A stretch of 64,000 nt of DNA from Dryomyza anilis (GCA_951804985.1 OX638134.1:83059679-83123678); one strand, 5' to 3'; positions 1 through 11,440 are shown, counted from the first letter of the stretch. The notes: a model not told the origin generated them from the letters alone. Numbers and translations: made by a program.

Positions 1-66
1 TTCTTATTTTTTTGAATCATGGAATCACCTCCCGAGTTATTGACATCGATGAACCAAACACCCTGT
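1..66 (-). mobile_element. End fragment of a mariner-like element
   Basis: The stretch ends in 'gaaccaaacaccctgtat', whose reverse complement begins ATACAGGGTGTTTGG and resembles mariner-family terminal repeats (TACAGGGTGTT). A related sequence ('gatgaaccaaacaacctg') lies at 27473-27492. The element runs off the left edge of the window, so neither its full length nor a transposase can be judged. The match to a known family is inferred from the end motif only. Confidence 0.4.
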
Positions 67-119
67 ATTTTAAATATATTTTACAAATACTAGAATAAAA
101 GCTCAATAAATTTTTGAAT

Positions 120-737
120 TTTAATTCGGTATTCGTATCATTCCCATTCCGATGTTTCGAATAACGATCTCGTTGCTTTATCGATTTTTTTTTATTTTTT
201 CATACATTAAATTTCATAAACAAAATTCACTCTTTAAATATTTATCGCATCAAAATCGCTATATTTTCGATGCAATTTCGACCGTACATAATTTTTTGTT
301 CGATATAGTTGCGATTTCGAAAATTTTGTCGTACTGAGAAAACTCCGACAGGGCTCATCGATACCCAGTTCTTCCATGTCTTGGAGACCTCCGATGGCTC
401 GAATTTTTGTTGAGTAAGTTCGTGAAAAAAGTTCGATCTGTTTGCTTTGTCGATTCTAAATTTTATAATTTCTCGTATATTCAAATTCATTGACAAGACA
501 TGATATATAAGCATATATCGCATTGATATCGTAATATTTATCGAAGCAATATCGAACTTTGATCTTTTTTTTTTCTACCGATTTCAAAAAATTTCTCATA
601 ACAAGAAAAATCCGACAGAACGCATCGATATCTATCTATTTGACGCTGGATAACGCTACGAGAAAGTGTCCGATATCGATTGATTTCTACTTCTTTTTGC
701 ATTGATTTCGTAACGATATCGAAACGAATGACATACC
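120..737 (+). repeat. CGATAT-rich interspersed repeat, copy A
   Basis: One full unit (about 366-737) opens near 'ttccatgtcttgga' and closes with 'gatatcgaaacgaatgacat'. It is preceded by a partial unit (about 140-365) ending at 'ctccgacagggctcatcgat', so this copy is a partial tandem. The same family recurs at 33700-34085 (same strand) and 32283-32565 (opposite strand). All copies are rich in ATCGAT and GATATC. No terminal inverted repeats or coding capacity are visible; the short open frames here are not shared between copies. Confidence 0.65.
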
Positions 738-744
738 GGGATTA

Positions 745-1500
745 AATTGTTTTTTGAAATCAAAACTTCATAAAATATTGTGTGTGATAGAGTTTTTCAA
801 TTCCTTTTTCAAGTCTGGAATCCGAACTCAATACATATGAAACATCAACTAGATAATATAACCATAATATAGTTTATATAGCCTGGAATTAAAATTTCAT
901 AAAAATTAATTTAGTTGAATTCGTATTATTAATTTCTCTAGTATTCGATTTCAATAGGTTATAGACTTTATTTCGATATTACTATGATTAGGTTATTTTT
1001 CTTTCAATATAAAAACATTTTATAAATTAAGTTTAGTTCATTTTTAAATTTCCTTTACCAATTTAAGTATTAGACGTTCAAGAATTTTTAACTTGAATGC
1101 AATATTAATATCGTTAAGATTTTTTTAATATATGTTTTGAAATTTAATTCGATATTTTGTTTCTTTATAAATTGTTTCTTGTTATAAAAACTTCATAAAA
1201 TAATGAGACCGATGGATTCTTTTTAAATTCCTTTTATAAATTTAGATTTAGAACTCAACAGAATTGTAATATTATCTAGGTAATATAAACATTGTATAGT
1301 TTCTTGGAATAAAAACTACTTACAAAATTTTAAAATTTGTATAATTCGTGTCTCAGAATTTGGTTTGTAACTTGAGTTCGATATTACATTTATTGAATTG
1401 TTTCTTGAAATAAAAATGCTTCAGTTTTAATTAATTTCCTCTTTCAAAATTAGCATAAAAGCTCAATACATTTTCAATTTGATATTGTGAAGTATTAATT
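745..1500. repeat. Degenerate ~180-245 bp tandem repeat
   Basis: A recurring context of the type 'tagaactcaa...' followed by an AT-rich stretch appears near 826, 1070, 1250 and 1455. Related pieces occur near 91 and 3045. Units contain 'ataaaaacttcataaaa'-like and 'ttcctttt...aattta' blocks. Divergence is high, so this is an old array. Nothing else is seen here. Confidence 0.4.
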
Positions 1501-1632
1501 TGTTGCCAGAAATAAAAAAATAATAGAAGATATAACTATATCACTATACTCAAAAATAAATACTATAAAATCAATAAAAATTGTTTCAAAAAAAAAAGTT
1601 GGCAATTTATTTTTTTTTATTTTCCAATAATT

Positions 1633-1662
1633 ATATTATATATATATATATATATATATAAC
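1633..1662. repeat. (AT)n microsatellite
   Basis: A run of alternating TA dinucleotides of about 28 bases in otherwise AT-rich DNA. Confidence 0.9.
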
Positions 1663-1767
1663 TTTTTATTAATAAATATTTTAATTCTAAATAAATATAT
1701 TACAAAAAATTTCACCAATTTATGCATGTCGAGCAAGCTTATATAAGAAGTAATAAACGAGAACTAC

Positions 1768-2016
1768 TAAGGATGTGTGCGAATTCCACTAAATTGCTGA
1801 TTAAACTAAATTGAACGACTTTTCATTTGACCTCCACTGAATAACCGGTATTTGATAAAGTCCATAATCAATCGATTATCATATGTCTAATAGCTGTCAA
1901 CCAATTTAGTTCAATTTAGTCTGCTTGAAAATTTGCTAAATTGAAAATTCGACCACTGCACTACCGACAAAATTTAGTTTAGTCAGCAATTTAGTCGAAT
2001 TCGCACACACCCTTAA
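1768..2016. mobile_element. MITE with GGRTGTGTGCGAATTC inverted ends
   Basis: The left end 'ggatgtgtgcgaattccact' followed by 'aaattgctgattaaac' is mirrored by a right end whose reverse complement reads 'gggtgtgtgcgaattcgact' followed by 'aaattgctgactaaac'. The imperfect terminal inverted repeats are about 40 bp in a ~245-bp element with no coding capacity, typical of a miniature inverted-repeat element. A second, right-half copy lies at 2331-2437. The superfamily is not identified because no clear direct target duplication is visible. Confidence 0.75.
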
Positions 2017-2029
2017 TAAGAAAACTCTA

Positions 2030-2330
2030 TATATTGCCAATATTACCGAAAAACTGAATATTTTGATTGTAATTTGATTTGATGAACAATATTCTTCAAT
2101 ATGATGTACATACATTTATTTGTTCATTAATATGATGAAATGAAGTCTTCGCATACACTCTATCAAACTGCAGAACACTGTTTTAGTCATTCATTAAATT
2201 GATAATGAATTCATAACATTAATGGCGTTAGTCATTAATATTATGAATAGTTCTTGAAAACAATGAATCATGGTTTGAAGAATGGAATTCATCAATATGA
2301 TGTACATTTTTTGTCTGTGTGTTTTCTGCC
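2030..2330. repeat. ATTCAT/ATGAAT-rich repeat
   Basis: Repeated words such as 'ttcatcaatatgatgtac', 'cattaatatgatga' and 'attatgaatagttcttg' occur in both orientations. Related sequence is found at 2620-2710 and in the element at 49380-49985. It ends near 'gtctgtgtgttttctg', similar to the TACACA-type end of that element. Probably a decayed MITE of the same group. Confidence 0.45.
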
Positions 2331-2437
2331 ATGCAATTAAGTTTGCTCGAAAATGTGCTAAATTGAATTAGTAAAAACTGCATTACCGACAAATTTAAGT
2401 TTAGTCAGCAATTAAGACGAATTCAGACACACCCTCT
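2331..2437. mobile_element. Right-half copy of the 1768-2016 MITE
   Basis: 'gctcgaaaatgtgctaaatt' through 'agtcagcaattaagacgaat' and the closing 'tcagacacaccc' match the right half of the MITE at 1768-2016 with scattered substitutions. The left half is missing. Confidence 0.65.
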
Positions 2438-2619
2438 CTATACTGTCGTATCGACTTTGTTTTACCGACATTGACTATTTTCAACGTGCAGTACATAATT
2501 TCTAAATTAAATTTTAATTACGCAGAAATATTTTTATTTTATTTTAATAGAAGCAAAAATGTTCAGACCCGTGCGTTGAATCGTAAATTTTTTAACAAAT
2601 CTATAATATCTTTACCGTG

Positions 2620-2745
2620 TAGTGTTCAATAATATTTATGAATTGTTCTTCAATACAATGAATAATGATTTGAAAACGCAATTCATAAATTTGAAGAAGA
2701 TTTTATTCTCTTTGTATCGTTTTGTATTGAATCCTTCGTATTATT
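2620..2745. repeat. Fragment of the ATTCAT-rich family
   Basis: 'aatatttatgaattgttctt', 'aatacaatgaataatgattt' and 'gcaattcataaatttgaaga' resemble 2030-2330 and 49380-49622. Confidence 0.4.
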
Positions 2746-2754
2746 CTTTAGGGT

Positions 2755-3000
2755 ACACAATACAAACCATTAGTCCTTATTAATTGTAAAAGAATAATTC
2801 TATGTTTTAAGTGTCAATAATTCACATTAGTCAATAGGTTAAATAATTATTTTAATAGGTAAACATTACTAAATTCTGCAAAATACTATTAAATACTAAA
2901 AAATTGTGTTTGGGTTTATATGAAAATATTTATTTCTTGTATACTATTGAAACAATAATGGTCCTATTGACCAATTTTAATATGATATTTTTCTGAGTGT
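2755..3000. mobile_element. MITE copy, CTGAGTG-ended family
   Basis: It shares 'aaaatactattaaatacta', 'tatgaaaatatttatt' and 'cctattgaccaattttaat' with the clean element at 14907-15127, and closes with 'tttttctgagtgta' like that element. The left end is eroded ('gggtacacaatac'). No coding potential. Confidence 0.55.
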
Positions 3001-3180
3001 ATCAGTAAATTGTTTTTTGTACAAATTTCATAATTCCTTACTAGAATTAGAACTCCAAAGATTTGAAATATGAACTAGGTATGTCTTAAAACTTGAATTC
3101 TATAGTATTATCATTCTATTGTTACTTCGAATAAAAACTTTATGTTGACTTCAAAATCTTTTCAATGCTAGTTTTCAACT
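3001..3180. repeat. Isolated degenerate unit related to 745-1500
   Basis: 'attagaactccaaagatt' with 'gaactaggtatgtctt' resembles the units of the 745-1500 array. Weak similarity only. Confidence 0.3.
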
Positions 3181-4557
3181 TTTGCCTTTAAAACAAAAAT
3201 TCTACAACTTTTCAGTGACAAACGTGCAAATGTCAACTGTAGCTGTCAAAGAAGTCATCATCATTTTGTATTGTTGTGGCAGCTGCCCTCTTAACTCTTT
3301 CACCAGCTCATCTCATATTGGACCCGTGACAATATTAATGCCATTTAATAGTTGAAATGTTGCATTTAAATAGGTATATATTTAATTCGAAAGTGTGTTT
3401 TTTTGAAATGCTTGGAATTTTTGTTTGACTCAAGGACAGCGTTTATGTATTTTGCTGGAATCTTTCACCAATTATAAAAACTTTGTCATCAAGGTAAACA
3501 AAACAAAACAAAAAATAAATTGTAAACAATAATAATAGTAGTAAAAATATTATAGAAAAAAAACATATAAATGTTTTATGGCGGCGACGTTTTTCCGATA
3601 CTTAGCAAATTGTTGTCGCAATTAAACGTTTGACGATTATTGTAATTATTTGAAATTTTCTTAATTTGCGACTATTATAAAGTGACTTGTTGTTGTAATA
3701 ATAATTAACATGGATTTTTTTTATTCATTGCAACAATTTAATGTTTATTATTCTCATTAACACGTTGTTGTTAGTGTAGAATTGTGTATATTGGAGGTAA
3801 CACTACTCGAAAATTGTAGAACTTTAGTTTTATAATACAAAAATTATTTGTTTTAACTTTTTTTTGTTAAATAACAAAAATCTTTAATTTGATAATACTA
3901 TAAAAATTCATAAATTTATATTTGAGTTGCTTCACGTGCACAGTACATAAAATGTTTGATTGGTATCTAAAAAATGTTCTAAACTGCAATGTCAATTGTT
4001 ATTCTCCCCACCCACACACACCGCTCATAATTACCTTTGACGACTCGAAAATGACTCTAGAACGTTAGTTGAGTCACTCCCTCGTATGCACACACATTTG
4101 TCTTAGTCATCGTATCTCGCGATCTTGACGATCAGGCACTCAGGCAGTCAGGCAGTCAAGAAGTGTTGAAACGTTTAGACCAAGTTAAGTGAGTATTTAT
4201 TACACTATTAAATGCATTACTTTTGATGCTGTTTTGCTATTGTTGTAACAATCACATACGAAGCGAAAAAAACACCTCCACTTTGTCCAAGTATTTCTGT
4301 CAATATTCAGTTTCGATTCTTACTAAAAATTCAACGCTCTGTGATGAGTAATTTTCTGCGGTAATCAATTCATTTCCAGAGTTATGATCATTGAGACTAC
4401 TTCTAAATAACTACTAATGGTTGTTGGGCTGAATTATGAACAGTTCTTCTTAATAGGACAGATTAAACAAGGTATATTTTTAGAATTCTTTTTTAGAAAT
4501 ATACAATGAAATTTTTTATTAAAAACATTACTATTAGAAATTACTTCAGGGTCATGA
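3181..4557. other. Unique AT-rich non-coding DNA
   Basis: No repeat family or convincing open frame. Two more complex patches stand out from the AT-rich background: 3220-3340 and about 3995-4195. The latter is considered separately as a possible first exon. Confidence 0.5.
4110..4194 (+). promoter_or_regulatory. Possible untranslated first exon with a splice donor
   Basis: A more complex patch runs through three tandem copies of a CAGGCAGT-like word ('ggcactcaggcagtcaggca') and ends at 'aagttaagtgagtatttat'. Here AA|GTGAGT at 4189 matches a good 5' splice site. No ATG-led frame or clear TATA box is present. A chance occurrence is quite possible. Confidence 0.2.
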
Positions 4558-4607
4558 TTTTATAAAGGGATCTGTTCCAAGATTTTATAAAGGGATCTGT
4601 TCCAAGA
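4558..4607 (+). repeat. 24-bp tandem duplication
   Basis: 'ttataaagggatctgttcc' with its flank occurs twice in direct tandem, immediately upstream of the SINE at 4610. The second copy also provides the 5' target-site duplication of that SINE. Confidence 0.8.
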
Positions 4608-4609
4608 CT

Positions 4610-4920
4610 GTAGCCGCGGTAGCTCAGTGGTTAGTGCGTTGGACTGCGAGCCGAAAGGTCCCCGGTTCAAGCCTGGACTGGGGCTAACAACATCTTTTCA
4701 TAGAAACATTTTTCTATACCGCGCTACCTCTCGTCAGTAAATGGCAAACCTACGAGAGTAAAACCATTGCCTATGAAAAGCTCTCACCCGCCGTTCGGAT
4801 TCGGCAATAAACTGTAGGTCCCACCACTTCGAGTACAAATATAACACGCACAGCTCAAAATGGTGAGAGAGCTCGGCCGAAATTCTATACAGGACTGTAG
4901 CGCCAAACTATTATTATTAT
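4610..4920 (+). mobile_element. tRNA-derived SINE, copy 1
   Basis: The head is tRNA-like: A box 'tagctcagtggttag', stem 'ttggactgcgagcc', B box 'ggttcaagcctgg'. A ~235-bp unrelated body follows ('ctctcaccc', 'taacacgcacagctc', 'aggactgtagcgccaaac') and then an ATT-repeat tail. It is bounded by a perfect 15-bp target-site duplication, 'atctgttccaagact', at 4595-4609 and 4921-4935. SINEs carry no proteins and depend on a partner LINE; none is recognisable here. Close copies are at 17168-17476 and 45201-45503, with older ones at 8658-8982 and 33037-33577. Confidence 0.9.
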
Positions 4921-5010
4921 ATCTGTTCCAAGACTAACATAGTTACAAGACAAATATGAAATTGGCTTAAAAAAATAATGTTTTCAAGTAAAATTAAAAT
5001 GTTCAATAAC

Positions 5011-7103
5011 AATTCAATTTTTCACTAAAAATTCAATTTTTCACTAAAAATTCAATTTTTCACTAAAAATTCAAATTTTCACTAAAAATTCAATTTTTCA
5101 CTAAAAAAATCAATATTTCACTAAAAATTAAATTTTTCACTCGAAATTCAATTTTTTACTAAAAATTAATTTTTTCACTAAAAATTCAATTTTTCACTAA
5201 AAATTAAATTTTTCACTAAAAATTCAATTTTTCACTAAAAATTCAATTTTTCACTAAAAATTCAATTTTTCACTAAAAATTCAATTTTTTACTAAAAATT
5301 CAATTTTTCACTAAAAATTCAATTTTTCACTAAAAATTCAATTTTTCACTAAAAATTCAATTTTTCACTAAAAATTCAATTTTTCACTAAAAATTCAATT
5401 TTTCACTAAAAATTCAATTTTTCACTAAAAATTCAAATTTTCACTAAAAATTCAATTTTTCACTAAAAATTCAATTTTTCACTAAAAATTCAATTTTTCA
5501 CTAAAAATTCAATTTTTCACTAAAAATTCAAATTTTCACTAAAAATTCAATTTTTCACTAAAAAAATCAATATTTCACTAAAAATTAAATTTTTCACTCG
5601 AAATTCAATTTTTTACTAAAAATTAATTTTTTCACTAAAAATTAAATTTTTCACTAAAAATTCAATTTTTCACTAAAAATTCAATTTTTCACTAAAAATT
5701 CAATTTTTCACTAAAAATTCAATTTTTCACTAAAAATTCAAATTTTCACTAAAAATTCAATTTTTCACTAAAAATTCAATTTTTCACTAAAAATTCAATT
5801 TTTCACTAAAAATTCAATTTTTCACTAAAAATTCAATTTTTCACTAAAAATTCAATTTTTCACTAAAAATTCAATTTTTCACTAAAAATTCAATTTTTCA
5901 CTAAAAATTCAATTTTTCACTAAAAATTCAATTTTTCACTAAAAATTCAATTTTTCACTAAAAATTCAATTTTTCACTAAAAATTCAATTTTTCACTAAA
6001 AATTCAATTTTTCACTAAAAATTCAATTTTTCACTAAAAATTCAATTTTTCACTAAAAATTCAATTTTTCACTAAAAATTCAATTTTTCACTAAAAATTC
6101 AATTTTTCACTAAAAATTCAATTTTTCACTAAAAATTCAATTTTTCACTAAAAATTCAATTTTTCACTAAAAATTCAAATTTTCACTAAAATTCAAATTT
6201 TCACTAAAAATTCAAATTTTCACTACAAATTAAATTTTTCACTAATAATTCAATTTTTCACTAAAAATTAATTTTTTCACTAAAAATTCAATTTTTCACT
6301 AAAAATTCAATTTTTCACTAAAAATTCAATTTTTCACTAAAAATTCAATTTTTCACTAAAAATTCAATTTTTCACTAAAAATTAAATTTTTCACTAAAAT
6401 TAAAATTTCCAATAAAAATTAAATTTTTCAGTAAAAATTCAACTTTTCACTAAAAATTTAATTTTTAACTAAAAATTCAACTTTTCACTAAAAATTCAAT
6501 TTTTAACTAAAAATTCAATTTCTCACTAAAAATTCAATTTCTCACTCAAAATTCAATTTCTCACTAATAATTCAAATTTTTACTAAAAATTCAATTTTTC
6601 ACTAAAAATTTCAAAATTTCACTAAAAATATTCACTAAAAATTCAATTTCTCACTAAAAATTCAATATTTCAATATAATTCAATTTCTCACTAAAAATTC
6701 AATTTCTCACTCAAAATTCAATTTCTCACTAATAATTCAAATTTTTACTAAAAATTCAATTTTTCACTAAAAATTTCAAAATTTCACTAAAAATATTCAC
6801 TAAAAATTCAATTTCTCACTAAAAATTCAATATTTCACTAAAAATTAAATTTTTCACTCAAAATTCAATTTTTGACTAAAAATTCAATTTTTCACTAAAA
6901 ATTCAATTTTTCACTAAAAATTCAATTTTTTACAAAAAATTTAAATTTTTTACTAAAATTCAAATTTCCACTAAAAATTAAATTTTTAACTATAAATTCA
7001 ATTTTTAACTAAAAATTAAATTTTTCACTAAAAATAAAATTTACATTAAAATTTCAAATTTTCACTAAAAATTAAATTTTTCACTAAAAATTAAAATTTT
7101 CAC
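5011..7103 (+). repeat. 19-bp satellite array, block 1
   Basis: About 110 head-to-tail copies of a 19-bp monomer, consensus 'attcaatttttcactaaaa'. The centre is nearly homogeneous (about 5640-6170) and the edges are degenerate, especially after 6180. Internal duplications are visible. A variant run ('ctaaaaaaatcaatatttc') recurs 457 bp apart (5101 and 5558), about 24 monomers. A CTCACTCAAA-marked block recurs 165 bp apart (6541 and 6706). A second array of the same monomer lies at 54830-55880 in the same orientation. Confidence 0.97.
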
Positions 7104-7105
7104 TA

Positions 7106-7947
7106 CACGCACAGAAATAATATGGTTGCGTCCTGATCGCGACAATCATGCTATGTTCTTTGCAATCATACACGGTTGTCACAATCAAGGTACAGTATTT
7201 TCAATTTTATTTCAACAATAATAAGGTCGCTAAAATCATACTATAGTAGACAATTTATTATAATATGATTGTATTTCCAAATAACCAAAATATGTTTCAT
7301 AAGAACCATGTTATGATTACGATAAAGACTGCCACGAACAAAGTATGGTCAATACCAATCATACCATGATATAGACTAATCATAATATTAATTTAATAAT
7401 ATAAATTTATTATTTACAACCATATAATTCTCACTTAATGACATGTTTACTCTCTCTTACTCACTTTGATGTTGGCAATTCCGGTGAGCAGTCGAATTTT
7501 TTTTTTTTGTAGTGACGAAGTGTTTTTCTAATGTTTAAAACTTCATGTTTAAAAATAAATATATAATGAAATAAATAACTTGTGTTAAATAGAAATGTGT
7601 ATAACAAATTGTAAATAAAAAATATAACATGTGTCTTATTTATAATTTCTTTCAATCCGCTTTTCCGGGAAGTTAGGGATAATCATAATATAATATGATC
7701 ATAATCATAATATGATCAATGGTTACGTACCATAGAATGGTAGTAAGAAAATGCAATACGGTCACTGAGGACCATAGCATGGTTGTAGAAAATCGTACTA
7801 TTGTCACTGAGGATCATAGTATGGTACGAAATATTGTCAATGAGGATCAGATTAGACAAATTATATGATTGCCTACAACTATAACCCCGAATATAGTATG
7901 ATGCCCTTCAAATATGATCACCAAAACCATGTTTTTTTCCCTGCGTG
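7106..7947. mobile_element. 842-bp MITE-like element inserted in the satellite
   Basis: The left end is 'cacgcacagaaataatatgg' and the right end reads CACGCAGGGAAAAAAACATGG on the reverse strand, giving imperfect ~25-bp terminal inverted repeats. TA flanks both sides (7104-7105 and 7948-7949), as expected for Tc1/mariner-type insertion at TA. The interior is packed with 'aatcata' and 'tatggt' words in both orientations. No transposase is present; the 64-codon frame at 7461-7655 is AT-rich and not recognisable. Satellite-like sequence resumes right after it. Confidence 0.75.
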
Positions 7948-8020
7948 TAAAGATTTTAATTTTTCACTCAATTTTTTTTTTTTTAACTATAAATTTAATT
8001 AAAAAATCAATTTTACACAA
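7948..8020 (+). repeat. Degenerate 19-bp satellite remnant
   Basis: 'attttaatttttcactcaa' and 'actataaatttaattaaaa' continue the satellite beyond the inserted element, in decayed form. Confidence 0.6.
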
Positions 8021-8655
8021 AATTATTGAAATACCCATCCCAGTGGGAAAAGTCATCAATTATTCCTCTGTGCTTCACTTATGTCAGGTCAGAACCATTT
8101 TCGCCTTGCAATGTATTGCTGACATTTGCATATAAATGTCGTTTAATTCATGCATGACGTGCCATTAACGATGTCATGCACGTCATTCATAGAAACAACA
8201 TCGAAGAAATATCATCAGGTGATTGTAATGAAAAAAACATTGACAATTTGATGGGTTATTTATGACTTGTCTTAGAAACCTCATTTAATGATATCTTAAT
8301 TGACAAGATAATCATAATGTCCTAGGTACATCTGTGATGATATATGGTGTATAACAGCTTTACTGCAATGTCCTTTATAAAATAATGGTAGACATATTTA
8401 TCAAAGACAAATTTGTCCAATTTCATCGATTCAGCATTGATGCTCTTGTCATCAATGATGTCATTTCCCGCTACTTTTATTGTTCCTCTAACTGTCGTTG
8501 GAGACCAATTCCCAATATCTCATGTCGGTTTGTTCTTAGATGTTTCCTTTTGAAATATATATTTCTTTTAATTAAAGATTTTTCTCAATTAGAGACCTCA
8601 TTATTTAATAACCCTTGATGAAATTATGTCAGGGTGGTTTTGGTAAAGATTATAA
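8021..8655. other. Unassigned non-coding DNA
   Basis: Richer in GTCAT and CATCAATGATG words than its surroundings. No long repeat, gene or clear element ends. The two short frames here (73 and 77 codons) have no recognisable features. Confidence 0.4.
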
Positions 8656-8657
8656 AA

Positions 8658-8982
8658 ATATAATAGTTTGGTGCTACAGTCCAGTATAGAACTTCGGCCG
8701 AGCTCTCTCACTATTTCTGCTGTGCGTGTTATATTTGTACTCAAATTGGTGAGACCTACAGTTTAATACCGAATCCAAACGACGGGTGAGCGCTTTTCAT
8801 AGGCAATGTTTAACTCTCGTAGGTTTTATATTCACTGCCAAGAGGTAGCGTCGCATAAATTTTTCTATGAAAAAGATGTCAGCAGTCGCTGGGGATCGAA
8901 CCGCGGACCTTTCGGCTTGTAGTCCAACGCACCAGCGACTTTTCGCTCTTAGTCCAACGCAATAACAGACGAGCTACTAAAG
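8658..8982 (-). mobile_element. tRNA-derived SINE, copy 2, old and rearranged
   Basis: In reverse orientation it carries the shared body ('ctctcactatttctgctgtg', 'gtgctacagtcc'). Its head has a B-box-like 'ggttcgatccc' and the stem 'ttggactacaagccgaaagg'. The anticodon-arm segment is duplicated: 'gtagtccaacgca' near 8921 and 'ttagtccaacgca' near 8949. The A-box end ('gagctacta', reversed) lies near 8970. Divergence from copies 1, 3 and 4 is clear, so this is an older insertion. Confidence 0.8.
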
Positions 8983-9039
8983 AAGAATTGGAAAGTGCGG
9001 AATTTAGAAATAATGTTTTCCATTTTGAATGTTAACAGT

Positions 9040-9105
9040 TGCAGAATTCGATCCGGCACCTTTCGGCTCGCATTTTGTGCGCATTTACTACGGACACTAC
9101 AATAC
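9040..9105 (-). mobile_element. SINE head fragment
   Basis: 'ttcgatccggcacctttcgg' followed by 'ctcgcattttgtgcgcat' matches the B-box and anticodon region of the SINE on the reverse strand. The body is absent. Confidence 0.5.
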
Positions 9106-10588
9106 ATATAAAGCTTTTTAAATAAGATTTAGGACTTTTTTTTATTGCCATATTTTCAAAATTCTGATTAAATATATTTTCCTAAACGGGGAAATAAAAA
9201 ATTTCATATCCAGTTTTTTTGCTACTTCGAAACTCTTGGTTTCAGAAAACAAAAAGTTTTAAATATATTTAAACATTGTTAATTTTTTAAATTTCTAAAT
9301 TCCTTTAGTAATATAAAAATAATTCTGATTATAGACAACATTTAAAACTATTTAGCGCCCGCCTATACATCATTCTGCAATTTACTAACTATAGCCAGAT
9401 CGATCAATTGATAATTTCGTTTATATTGAAAAAAAAAAGAAAAAACAAAATCTATAAAATAAAAAATTCAATATAAAAAAGATTTATTTAATGCGCACCG
9501 CGCAAGTAGTTTATTAACTTGGTCGGTTGGTCGGTCAGCTGCTGCTGGTAGGACTTGACTTGACTAACAGACACCGAGTTGATTTGTCACCTCGACCACC
9601 TGATGGGGCGAAGTATTTACATGCACTGGCCTAGTGTTGCTACGGTTGTTATTTGTAGGATGATGATATTTGTACAGAATAAAAAAAAAAATACAAAACT
9701 TGTCGTTTAATTTCTTATAGCTCATATATTTTGTTTTAACGTGTTTTTCTTCTAATATTTATTACGACTTTGTTATTAGAGCTCGATTACAAAATAGATA
9801 TCGATCGTTATTATAGCTAGGTACCTAACTATTTTTTTTTTTATAAATATATATAGTAGATTTGTATATTGAGGCATAGTGTAAACTTGTTATATGCAGC
9901 TAATGCTGTTTTGATAAAAAAAATAACAAATTCATTTATATACGCGTTAGGTATTTGTAAAAATACCTACAACTTGATTTTCTAGTTTGATTTTGCTTAG
10001 ACGAGGATTTTTTTAACCCAATACCAAAATACTTGCTCGTTTTTTTTTTATTATTATATTTTTGTTTTTTTTTCTAAACTCAACGACGTTTAATGAAAAC
10101 TTGTTGTTGGCTGACATCAATGTTTTTAATAAAATAGCGCCGTTTTCACATGATTTTCAATCACGATCTATTAGCGATACTTTTTTCTGTTAATGTGGTT
10201 TGAGGTTTTTTCTATTATTTTTTTTTTCATATAATTTTTTTGCGCATAATTTAGACATTTCAAAAGTATTTAGTTTTGTGTTTTTTTCCCAATCAATACT
10301 AGGTTTTTTTCCAGTTATTTCAACTTTAAGCATATACAACATAACAAACAAGTTCTAAATAGTTCATCGTATCAAAAGAGTTCGTTTAAAAAGATTTCCT
10401 TCAATTTTCTACAGTAAGACCAACATTTGAAACCTTTTTAATCATCAAACATCCCGAAATCACCTTTAGCTCCTTTCATTTGGCTCAATACTAAGTTTCA
10501 ATTTAATTTTCCCAAAAACTATTTCAATATTAACAACCTTTTTAAAACCAAAACAACAAAACATTGTCATAATATGTAGCACTAACAT
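9106..10588. other. AT-rich unique non-coding DNA
   Basis: Long T- and A-runs with no gene or repeat family recognised. A more complex patch at about 9490-9660 contains 'ggtcggttggtcggtcagct' and 'cagacaccgagttgat'. It stands out in base composition and could be regulatory, with no specific support. Confidence 0.4.
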
Positions 10589-11440
10589 ATCATGCCAAAG
10601 GGGCGAATGTGCATTTTTAAAAATGTTGGGAAATCAAATTTTAAAGTTTGAAGTGCTTTAAAAATTAATAAAATTTCGTTTTTTTTTCAATTTTTTCTGT
10701 CATTTTGGTTAACTCGTCAATTATCATAACGTGTTTAAAATACCTTTGGATTTGGACAAATGACTGAATTATAAATACGGATTTTGTGAGGCTATATCCT
10801 GACCAAAACGCAAATATTTTTGTTTTTTAAGCTATAACTTTTTATAAGCGCAAGATAAACTAGTAATGTAAAGGCATTAAATGTTTGTTTTTAAAGCACC
10901 TTTAAATTGGCATCATTATTCAAAAATATTTTTCCAAACATTAATTTGCCATTTGTTATTTGCAGGAAAAAAATTTCTGGAAAATATATTTAAATAATGA
11001 TGCCAATCGATAGCTGCTTTAAAAAGAAACAATTAATACCTTTGCATCACTATTTTATCTTGAACCAATACAAAATTATAGCAAAAAAACGAAGAAATTG
11101 GAAAAATTTTAAAATTTGTCATGCCAAAAGGGCGTATCTTTTCGTTTTTTCGCCATAACTTTTTATTGATACGAGATAAATAGTGGTGTGAAGGTATTTA
11201 TTGTTTGTTTTCAAAGCACCTATCAATCTGCATCATTATTTAAAAATATTTTCTTGCAAATAACAAAAATTCGAAAAATTTAAAATCTTGTCATGCCAAA
11301 AGGGCGAATCTTTTCATTTTTTTGTCATAACTTTTTATTGATACGAGATAAAATAGTGGTGTAAAGGCATTTATTGTTTGTTTTTAAAGCACCTATCGAT
11401 CTGCATCATTAATTATAAAAATTTTGCCAAACATTTGGAA
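10589..11440. repeat. ~172-bp repeat block with one inverted unit
   Basis: Units are marked by 'catgccaaaagggcg' (10593, 11120, 11292) and 'ataactttttattgatacga', followed by 'gtttgtttttaaagcacct' and 'tgcatcatta'. The two clearest forward units are 172 bp apart. At about 10980-11117 a unit lies in the opposite orientation ('aaataatgatgccaatcgat', 'aacaattaatacctttgcat'). The block therefore mixes direct tandem and inverted copies. Confidence 0.75.

Noticed and set aside
4612..4685. Functional tRNA gene
   Set aside because: The tRNA-like head is followed by a SINE body present in several copies with target-site duplications, and no poly-T terminator follows the head. The same applies at 17168 and 45201.
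5011..7103. CRISPR-like array
   Set aside because: The 19-bp units abut without unique spacers, and the window is clearly eukaryotic.
8021..8655. A transposon bounded by 'cccatcccagtgggaaaa' and 'gtcagggtggttttgg'
   Set aside because: The two ends pair only over scattered bases and no target duplication is visible.
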